The notes beneath the pieces are model-generated. The model was not told where the DNA came from. It worked only from the letters and a program-made list of their open reading frames with translations, and ran no database searches. Positions 7,192 to 12,663 of a stretch of DNA of 12,663 nt are shown here, one piece after another (positions within the stretch are counted from its first letter, which is position 1; the number at the start of each line of letters is the position of its first letter). Where the stretch lies: contig NZ_CALIJA010000095.1 in NCBI RefSeq assembly GCF_938017615.1, positions 1 to 12,663 on the forward strand, given 5' to 3'. The stretch comes from an uncultured Campylobacter sp. (GTDB lineage Bacteria; Campylobacterota; Campylobacteria; Campylobacterales; Campylobacteraceae). The position numbers and the translations under genes are program-made.

Positions 7192-7597
7192 CGGGCTTGA
7201 TTTAAAGGGTCGCTCGCCGCTTCGTCGTCGTTTTGGGTTTGCAAAAGCCTTATGAGCTTTAAATTTAATGTTTTGCCGCTTTGTAAATTCTATAAATTTA
7301 GCGGATTTTTCGAGTGCGAGTTGGTAGAATTTAACGCTTTAAAATTTTATCGCTTTGCTTGCGCAGGTTGCATGCTCTGAAATTTTGTAAACGCGCAGAC
7401 GAGCTTTAAAAATGGCGATATTTGTGCGTTTATGCGCGATAAAATTTTTGTCTAGGGATTTTGGTTTGCTATCAAGAGCGGGATTTCGTCAAATTTTGCG
7501 CACGAAATTTATCGCTCTTGCGGCAAAGCAAGTGTCGCAACATTGCGGAATTTTACCTTGACTTGGGGCTTTTGCTATGTTAAGTAAAATTTTAAAT

Positions 7598-7616
7598 GCG
7601 TTTATAAAACGCTTTT
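7598..7616 (+). terminator. Weak terminator-like hairpin
   Basis: GCGTTT pairs with AAACGC across a 3-nt loop and is followed by TTTT. Beyond one mismatch the flanking AAA and TTT could extend the stem. It is about 400 nt past the ankyrin gene stop, so a role in ending that transcript is only a possibility. Confidence 0.25.
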
Positions 7617-7796
7617 GATTACGCCGCGCGCGGTATTTTGCACCGGAGAGATTTTTCTGTGCAATAAATTGCTTAAAAATGCGTGCTCGAAATTGTAAAC
7701 GCAGCAAAATTGTAGAGCTTGCTGTGCGATTAAGGCGCTCAAAAATCGCTGTAAAAGAAAGCGCGTGAATACGAATAATTGCTGCAAAGTGCGCAG

Positions 7797-7840
7797 AATT
7801 TTAAAATTTAACCCCCGATAGGAGGTTAAATTTTAAAATT
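7797..7840 (+). promoter_or_regulatory. Long hairpin in the nhaC leader
   Basis: AATTTTAAAATTTAACC (7797-7813) and its exact reverse complement (7824-7840) give a perfect 17-bp stem. Beyond one C-A mismatch, two more C-G pairs leave a GATA loop. The inner right side contains AGGAGG (7820-7825), a perfect Shine-Dalgarno-like word with no start codon at useful distance, facing CCCCC (7812-7816). The hairpin ends 12 nt before the real ribosome binding site AAGGA (7853-7857) of nhaC. It may be a regulatory leader, a transcript end or a protein-binding site. Confidence 0.55.
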
Positions 7841-7862
7841 TTATCAATAATCAAGGATTAAA

Positions 7863-9563
7863 ATGTTAAAAAATTTGCTTATCTTTACAGCGATTTTTTT
7901 GCCCGCGCTGGCGCTTGCGGACGTGGAGCCCGCCGTGCGAAACAGCGAGCTTTACGGCGTGCTGACGCTTATCCCGCCGGTTGCGGCGATCGTGCTTGCT
8001 TTCATCACCAAGGACGTGATTTTGTCGCTGTTTTTGGGCGTGCTAAGCGGAACCTTTCTTATCGGTATGGTCGATCAAAATATCGCAGCTTCGGCGCTTT
8101 TCGCTTTTACGAACCTGTGCTCGCGTATGGTAAAATCGATGGCGGATACGTGGAATGCGGGTATTTTGCTTCAGGTTATGTGTATCGGCGGGCTCATCGC
8201 TTTGGTGACCAAAAGCGGTGGTACGAAGGCGCTTGCGCTTTGGCTTAGCAAGCACGCAGACACCCCAGTTTTGGGTCAAATTTATACTTGGCTCATGGGT
8301 ATCGTGATATTTTTCGACGATTACGCAAACGCGTTGATCGTGGGTCCGATAATGCGGCCACTTATGGATAAATTTAAAATTTCGCGCGCGAAATTCGCCT
8401 TCATCATCGACGCGACCGCCGCGCCGATTACCGGTATCGCGGTGATCTCCACCTGGGTCGGAGTCGAAATTTCGGCGATCAAAGAGGCCTACTCGCAGAT
8501 CGGCATAGAAAACATAAATGCCTTTACCGTCTTTGTAGAGACGATTCCGTATAGATTTTATAATATTTTCATGATCTTTTTCGTAGTCGCAACCGCCGTG
8601 ATGAGCAGGGAGTTTGGCTCGATGTATCGCGCGGAGATCGCATCTCGCGGCGGCAAGAGCGGAGCTGCGGATTTTAAAATCAAAAATTTAGAGGATCAAA
8701 TTTTCGTACCCAAAGAGGGTGTCGCGCTTCGCAAGCTAAACGCGATAATCCCGTTAGGAGCGATGATTGTCCTTTCCGTCATCGGGTTTTATTTTAACGG
8801 CTACAGCTCGCTGGAGGGCGAGGCTTTGGAGGCGGTCAAGGCGGCTCCTCTTAGCTTTACTTCTATTCGCACCGCATTTAGCGCGGCGGATGCTTCGGTC
8901 GTGCTGTTTCAATCCGCGCTCTTTTCATCGATCATCGCCGTCGTTTTAGGCATCGCACAAAAAATTTACGGTGTCAAAGAGGCGATCGAGGTCTGGGTTG
9001 GCGGCTGGAAAAGCATGCTAAATACCGTCATAATCCTGCTTTTTGCGTGGTCGCTAAGCTCGGTTATCAAAGAGCTCGGCACTTCGCGCTACCTAGTCGA
9101 GCTTCTAAGCGACGCTACGCCGCGTTTTGCGCTTGCGATCGTGATCTTCGTGCTTAGTTCGTTTATCTCATTTTCAACGGGCACAAGTTTCGGTACTATG
9201 GGCATCGTCACACCTTTAGCCGTGCCGTTAGCGCACGCCGTGGGGCAAAAATACGGACTTAGCGGCGAGGAATTTCACGTTTTTATGTGCGTAAACGTAA
9301 GCGCGGTGCTTACCGGAGCGATATTCGGCGATCACTGCTCGCCGATTTCGGATACGACGATCCTCTCCTCGATGGGCGCAGGCTGCGATCACATCGAGCA
9401 CGTAAGCACGCAGATGACCTATGCGCTGGTCGTTTGCGGCATTAGTATCATTTGCGGCTACCTGCCTGCGGGTTTTGGGCTTAGCGTGTGGGGATGTCTG
9501 ATCTTGGGTATCGCGGCTATCATTCTTTTACTGCGCGTGGTGGGTAAAAGAGTGGATGTATGA
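7863..9563 (+). CDS. nhaC: Na+/H+ antiporter, NhaC family (COG1757 type)
   Basis: This 566-residue inner-membrane protein has many hydrophobic helices, expected to exchange Na+ (or another cation or organic anion) for protons. Family signatures are FFDDYANALIVGPIMRPL, the following DATAAPITGIAVISTW, the SFSTGTSFGTMGIVTPLA segment, and near the C-terminus IFGDHCSPISDTTILSS with GAGCDHIEHV, characteristic of NhaC-type antiporters. The N-terminus (MLKNLLIFTAIFLPALALA then DVEPA) looks like a cleavable signal peptide or a first short helix. AAGGA lies 5 nt before ATG, and a long hairpin lies just upstream. Its stop overlaps the trmA start (ATGA), so both are probably on one transcript. Substrate is inferred; relatives include malate/lactate-linked antiporters, so sodium is not certain. 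Confidence 0.88.
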   Translation: MLKNLLIFTAIFLPALALADVEPAVRNSELYGVLTLIPPVAAIVLAFITKDVILSLFLGVLSGTFLIGMVDQNIAASALFAFTNLCSRMVKSMADTWNAGILLQVMCIGGLIALVTKSGGTKALALWLSKHADTPVLGQIYTWLMGIVIFFDDYANALIVGPIMRPLMDKFKISRAKFAFIIDATAAPITGIAVISTWVGVEISAIKEAYSQIGIENINAFTVFVETIPYRFYNIFMIFFVVATAVMSREFGSMYRAEIASRGGKSGAADFKIKNLEDQIFVPKEGVALRKLNAIIPLGAMIVLSVIGFYFNGYSSLEGEALEAVKAAPLSFTSIRTAFSAADASVVLFQSALFSSIIAVVLGIAQKIYGVKEAIEVWVGGWKSMLNTVIILLFAWSLSSVIKELGTSRYLVELLSDATPRFALAIVIFVLSSFISFSTGTSFGTMGIVTPLAVPLAHAVGQKYGLSGEEFHVFMCVNVSAVLTGAIFGDHCSPISDTTILSSMGAGCDHIEHVSTQMTYALVVCGISIICGYLPAGFGLSVWGCLILGIAAIILLLRVVGKRVDV

Positions 9564-11134
9564 ATTGCGAAAGCTTCGGTAGTTGCGGCAGCTGCACGCT
9601 CGGTGAGCCCTATGAGGATCAAATTTCATACAAAAAGCAGCTGATAAGCGATAAGTTCAGAGAATTTTTTGACGGCGAGTTTGAGTTTTTTGCCTCACAG
9701 CCGCAAAATTACCGCATCAGGGCAGAATTTGGCATCTGGCACGATATTTGGCATAGCGCATTTGATCTTGCCTACACGATGGGCGGCGCACGTAGCAAGA
9801 AAATTTTAATTAACGAATGCCCCAAGGTAGCGCTTCCTATCGCAAATTTAATGCCGCGGCTGCTAGAGGCGCTTAGGCGGAGCGAAGCTTTAAAAGAAAG
9901 GCTCTTTGGCGTCGAGTTTATCTCGTGCGCTAGCGGGATTTTGGCGACGCTGCTTTATCACAAGCGCCTGGGCGAGCGCGAGCAGGGGGCGATTTGCGAG
10001 CTGGCGGGCAAGCTTGGTATCATGATCATAGCTCGCGCACGCGGACAGAAGCTGCTAAGCGGCGATCTAAGCCTTACAGACGAGCTTTGCGTGGACGGGC
10101 GGGTTTATAAATTTCGCTTCGGCGAAAACGCCTTCATCCAGCCTAACCGCGGCGTGAACGAAAAGATGATCGCCTGGGCGAGAAGCTGCGTGGACTTCGG
10201 CAAAGAGGGCACGAGCGAAGTGTGCGGCGCACAGAATTTCGCCGCTAGGAATTTTGCTGAAAAAAATTTTCCCTCGCAGAATTCCGTCGTAAAAAATTCC
10301 ATAGCAAAGAATTTCGCCAAGCAAAATTCGAGCCACGAGCAGTCCGCTGCGCAAAATTCTACGGATAGAAATTTCGCTTCTGAAAATTCCGCCGAATTGG
10401 ATGCCGCTTGCCGGAATTATGTTGAAGAAAATTCCGCTTGCGCAGAATTTAACGGCAAAAATTCCGCGAAATTTAACTGCGCGTCCGCAGGCGAGAGCTC
10501 TACAGATAATAATTTCGCTCGCAAGGATTTGGAAGTGCAAAATTCCGCTGCGCAAAATTTGGATTGTGAAAAGAAAAGCGCGCAAAATTCAGCCTGCAAA
10601 AATTCAACCGAGCAAAATTCGAGCTGCAAACAACATGTCGTGCGCCCAGAAAGCTCCGGCGCGCGCGATCTGCTGGAGCTGTACTGCGGGCACGGCAACT
10701 TTACCATCCCGATTGCGACTAAATTTAACCGCGTGCTGGCGAGCGAAATTTCAAAAAGCTCGATTGCTAATGCCCGCATAAACTGCGAGCTCAATGGCGT
10801 TTGCAACGCGCAATTCGTCCGCCTTAGCGCGGATGAGCTGATGAGCGCGTTTGCGCGGCGGCGCGAGTTTGAGCGGCTAAAGGGGATCGATATTTTCGGC
10901 TATGATTTTTCGCACGTCTTGATCGATCCGCCGCGCGCGGGGCTCGAGCCTAGCGTGATTGATTTCATAAAAAATTTTCAAAATTTGATCTACATATCCT
11001 GTAACCCGCAGACGCTTTTTGAAAATTTACGCTCGCTTTGTGCTACGCATGAGGTGCGCAGGTTTGCGATATTCGATCAGTTCGCGCATACGGCGCATAT
11101 CGAATGCGGCGTGCTGTTGCGGCGCAGGAGTTAA
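9560..11134 (+). CDS. trmA: tRNA (uracil-5-)-methyltransferase TrmA with a large internal insertion
   Basis: TrmA uses S-adenosylmethionine to make 5-methyluridine at position 54 of tRNA. The 524-residue product aligns by eye with E. coli TrmA (366 residues) along both flanks: YRIRAEFGIWHD, ATLLYHKRL, FIQPNRGVNEKMIAWA (ending at A207), then SAM motif I DLLELYCGHGNF from D370, IDPPRAGL, the nucleophile C481 in YISCNPQTL and the general base E515 in HIECGVLL. All catalytic residues are present, so activity is plausible. Between W206 and D370 lie 163 residues where E. coli has ten; this extra part is a degenerate Asn-rich repeat. The N-terminus has three cysteines (C3, C9, C12) absent from E. 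coli TrmA. The start overlaps the nhaC stop by 4 bp; the ribosome binding site is weak. The gene is intact, with no frameshift. Confidence 0.93.
   Translation: MNCESFGSCGSCTLGEPYEDQISYKKQLISDKFREFFDGEFEFFASQPQNYRIRAEFGIWHDIWHSAFDLAYTMGGARSKKILINECPKVALPIANLMPRLLEALRRSEALKERLFGVEFISCASGILATLLYHKRLGEREQGAICELAGKLGIMIIARARGQKLLSGDLSLTDELCVDGRVYKFRFGENAFIQPNRGVNEKMIAWARSCVDFGKEGTSEVCGAQNFAARNFAEKNFPSQNSVVKNSIAKNFAKQNSSHEQSAAQNSTDRNFASENSAELDAACRNYVEENSACAEFNGKNSAKFNCASAGESSTDNNFARKDLEVQNSAAQNLDCEKKSAQNSACKNSTEQNSSCKQHVVRPESSGARDLLELYCGHGNFTIPIATKFNRVLASEISKSSIANARINCELNGVCNAQFVRLSADELMSAFARRREFERLKGIDIFGYDFSHVLIDPPRAGLEPSVIDFIKNFQNLIYISCNPQTLFENLRSLCATHEVRRFAIFDQFAHTAHIECGVLLRRRS
10199..10666 (+). 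repeat. RAATTY-array insertion inside trmA encoding N-[S/F] repeats
   Basis: Codons 214-369 of trmA encode a low-complexity stretch of units such as QNSA, KNFA and RNFA. By hand count 19 RAATTY hexamers lie between 10233 and 10620, about one per 20 bp. Most are in the same codon phase (nnR AAT TYn), giving x-N-S or x-N-F. Exact repeats inside it are TCCGCTGCGCAAAATT (10343-10358 and 10544-10559, 201 bp apart) and GCAAAATTCGAGC (10321-10333 and 10612-10624, 291 bp apart). Both distances are multiples of three. The encoded loop is polar and probably disordered. Confidence 0.85.
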
Positions 11135-11198
11135 GCGGATCTAAAACCGAAGCTGCGGATTTAGGCTGCGCGCAGGATAAAATTTCGCCTAAAATATG

Positions 11199-11204
11199 TA
11201 TAAT
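11199..11204 (+). promoter_or_regulatory. Probable -10 element for ilvA
   Basis: A perfect TATAAT, directly preceded by TG, lies 30 nt before the ilvA ATG in AT-rich sequence. No clear -35 box is seen, as is usual in Campylobacter. It implies that ilvA has its own promoter after trmA, in the 100-bp gap. Confidence 0.55.
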
Positions 11205-11234
11205 AACAAAATTTAAAATTACGAAAGGAAGTAG

Positions 11235-12446
11235 ATGGTTGATCTAAATAAAATCATCCAAGCAAAGCGCACGATAAACGATTTCGTCTATAAAACGCCC
11301 TTTGCTCTGGCGCCGAAGCTCAGCAAGCTTTACGGCGCGGAAGTGTATCTCAAAAGCGAGAATTTGCAGCGCACCGGCGCGTATAAGATCCGCGGCGCTT
11401 ACAATAAAATCGCGCATCTTACGGACGAGGAGCGGGCACATGGAGTAATAGCCGCAAGCGCGGGCAACCACGCACAAGGCGTAGCGATGAGCGCGCAAAA
11501 ATTCGGCGTGCATGCCGTGATCGTAATGCCTGAAGCCACGCCGCTACTTAAGGTAAGCGGCACGAAGGCTCTGGGCGCAGAGATCATCCTAAAGGGCGAT
11601 AATTTCGACGAGGCGTATGCGTTTGCGCTGGAATATGCCAAGGAACACAATCTGACGTTCGTGCATCCCTTCAACGACGAGTTCGTCCAGGCGGGTCAAG
11701 GCACGATCGCGCTTGAGATGATCGAGGAGGTCGCAGATCTTGAATACATCGTCGTTCCAGTAGGCGGCGGCGGGCTTGCGACGGGGGTTTGCAGCTGCGC
11801 CAAGCAGATCAACCCCGACATCAAAATTATCGCCGTAGCCGCCAAGGGCGCTCCCGCGATGCACGATAGCTTCGTCGCGAAAAAACCGCTAAATTCCAAA
11901 TCCGTCCGCACCATCGCCGACGGCATCGCGGTGCGAGATACTAGCGAGATCACGCTTAGCACGATCATCGAGTGCGTCGATGAGTTCGTGCAGGTCGATG
12001 ACGAGGAGATCGCAAGCGCGATACTCTATCTGCTCGAGCAGCAAAAAATCATCGTCGAGGGCGCGGGCGCGGCGGGCGTAGCGGCGCTGATGAACGCGAA
12101 ATTTGCATTCCCTGCGGGCGCAAAGATCGGCATCATCCTAAGCGGCGGCAACATCGATGTGCAGATGCTAAACATCATCATCGAAAAGGGTCTTATCAAA
12201 TCGCACCGCAAGATGACGATCAATGTCACGCTCGTCGATAAGCCGGGCGCGCTTACGGGGCTTACCGAAATTTTGCGCCGCGCCAACGCAAACATCGTCA
12301 AGATCGACTACGACCGCTTCTCGACCAATATCGAGTACGGCGACGCGCAGATCACGATCACGCTTGAGACCAAGGGCAAGGCTCATCAAGAGGATATCGC
12401 CTGGGCGCTCAAAAACGCAGGGTATGATTTTAGGGAGATTTTGTAA
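11235..12446 (+). CDS. ilvA: Threonine dehydratase (threonine ammonia-lyase) with ACT domain
   Basis: This PLP enzyme deaminates threonine to 2-oxobutanoate, the first step of isoleucine synthesis. The 403-residue product has the fold-type II catalytic domain: the PLP lysine K51 in TGAYKIRGA, ASAGNHAQG (74-82), the phosphate-binding VGGGGLATG (176-184) and SGGNID (303-308). Residues about 326-403 form a single ACT domain (TLVDKPGALTGLTEIL). This is the roughly 400-residue architecture, shorter than the 514-residue E. coli IlvA with two ACT-like domains. AGGA (11226-11229) precedes the ATG by 5 nt and TATAAT lies 30 nt upstream. The ACT domain suggests amino-acid feedback, probably by isoleucine; a purely catabolic TdcB-like role is less likely because TdcB lacks an ACT domain. 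It is the last gene in the window and seems monocistronic. Confidence 0.94.
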   Translation: MVDLNKIIQAKRTINDFVYKTPFALAPKLSKLYGAEVYLKSENLQRTGAYKIRGAYNKIAHLTDEERAHGVIAASAGNHAQGVAMSAQKFGVHAVIVMPEATPLLKVSGTKALGAEIILKGDNFDEAYAFALEYAKEHNLTFVHPFNDEFVQAGQGTIALEMIEEVADLEYIVVPVGGGGLATGVCSCAKQINPDIKIIAVAAKGAPAMHDSFVAKKPLNSKSVRTIADGIAVRDTSEITLSTIIECVDEFVQVDDEEIASAILYLLEQQKIIVEGAGAAGVAALMNAKFAFPAGAKIGIILSGGNIDVQMLNIIIEKGLIKSHRKMTINVTLVDKPGALTGLTEILRRANANIVKIDYDRFSTNIEYGDAQITITLETKGKAHQEDIAWALKNAGYDFREIL

Positions 12447-12539
12447 AATTTCTCGGGAGTTTGTAAAATTTATTTTCGCTCGTGAATTTGCCTAAAATTG
12501 CCAAATTTACTCGCTTGCATCCTGATCGCGGCTTGCAGC

Positions 12540-12567
12540 GGGTAAATTTTAATTTACCCCCCTTTTT
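12540..12567 (+). terminator. Probable terminator after ilvA
   Basis: GGGTAAAT and ATTTACCC (within 12540-12559) pair around a short TTTA turn; the stem is then followed by CCCTTTTT. It lies about 95 nt after the ilvA stop. The stem is AT-rich, but the T-run is the best placed one in this window. Confidence 0.5.
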
Positions 12568-12606
12568 ATATCCACTATGCCGGAACACTTTGCGGCCCGC
12601 GGTTTT

Positions 12607-12624
12607 AAATTTTACGTAAAATTT
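12607..12624. repeat. 18-bp perfect palindrome
   Basis: AAATTTTACGTAAAATTT equals its reverse complement over 18 bp, again with RAATTY hexamers at both ends, like the palindrome at 233-250 but with a different core (ACGT instead of GCGC). Confidence 0.6.
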
Positions 12625-12663
12625 GAAATTCAAAATATACGGCGCAAGCCGCAGTTTAAATAA

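Larger units (their letters stand above)
7192..7862. other. Gene-free region between ankyrin gene and nhaC
   Basis: About 670 bp with no credible coding sequence. Two overlapping minus-strand frames (7489-7707, 7602-7787) lack ribosome binding sites and recognisable products. RAATTY hexamers are frequent but sparser than in 5050-5530. A small stem GCGTTT-ATA-AAACGC followed by TTTT (7598-7616) is a weak terminator candidate. The region ends in the long hairpin at 7797-7840. Confidence 0.6.
12447..12663. other. Gene-free tail
   Basis: No gene is supported. A 67-codon minus-strand frame (12430-12633) overlaps the ilvA end and reads through AAATTT tracts; it is judged spurious. The tail holds a terminator-like hairpin and an 18-bp palindrome. 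Confidence 0.6.

Noticed and set aside
7489..7787. Two overlapping minus-strand frames as genes between the ankyrin gene and nhaC
   Set aside because: No ribosome binding sites, no recognisable motifs, and they cross AAATTT-type spacer sequence.
10067..10585. Long 172-codon open frame antisense to trmA
   Set aside because: It is open because the RAATTY words are palindromic and both strands of the insert lack stops; its product is a mirror-image repeat of Ile, Phe and Ala residues with no family likeness, and trmA is certain on the other strand.
10401..10806. Further open frames on both strands over the trmA insert
   Set aside because: They are shadows of the same low-complexity DNA, have no ribosome binding site and overlap the conserved TrmA motifs.
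12430..12633. 67-codon minus-strand frame at the right end
   Set aside because: It overlaps the ilvA C-terminus and reads through the terminator-like hairpin and palindrome; its composition reflects AAATTT tracts.

Overview
The window looks like chromosomal DNA of a relatively GC-rich Campylobacter, probably of the oral group (C. gracilis, C. rectus or C. showae type). This is inferred from the protein families, the short compact operons, and the mix of GC-rich codons with very frequent AAATTT/GAATTT tracts. No mobile element, rRNA, tRNA or CRISPR array was recognised.

Layout: (1) 1-870 is gene-free and full of AAATTT-type hexamers, apart from a 283-bp stretch with none. (2) 871-2511 is a leftward operon, yebC - ppiB - acpS (translation/regulatory factor, peptidyl-prolyl isomerase, holo-ACP synthase). 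(3) 2512-2643 is a divergent promoter region. (4) 2644-5049 is a rightward copper-export operon, copZ-like chaperone - copA P1B-1 ATPase. (5) 5050-5958 is gene-free. Its first half is a repeat field built on AAAATTTTA units and its second half is a CGCCG-rich block. (6) 5959-7191 encodes a periplasmic ankyrin-repeat protein. (7) 7192-7862 is gene-free and ends in a very long perfect hairpin just before the next start codon. (8) 7863-11134 holds an NhaC-family antiporter gene overlapping trmA by 4 bp. (9) 11235-12446 is ilvA, threonine dehydratase with a C-terminal ACT domain. (10) 12447-12663 is a gene-free tail with a terminator-like hairpin and an 18-bp palindrome.

The most unusual signal is inside trmA. 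Between the tRNA-binding half and SAM motif I, where E. coli TrmA has about ten residues, this protein has about 160, made of degenerate [K/Q/R/E]-N-[S/F] units. At DNA level the insertion is a dense array of RAATTY hexamers (19 by hand count in about 390 bp). The same hexamers fill the gene-free regions but are several times rarer in ordinary coding sequence here. RAATTY is the motif whose methylation marks DNA as acceptable for natural transformation in C. jejuni. The window therefore suggests that RAATTY-rich DNA accumulates as a repeat-like sequence in this lineage, and that one such tract expanded in frame inside a tRNA methyltransferase gene. That link is inference. The insertion itself, its in-frame repeats and the hexamer density are visible directly.
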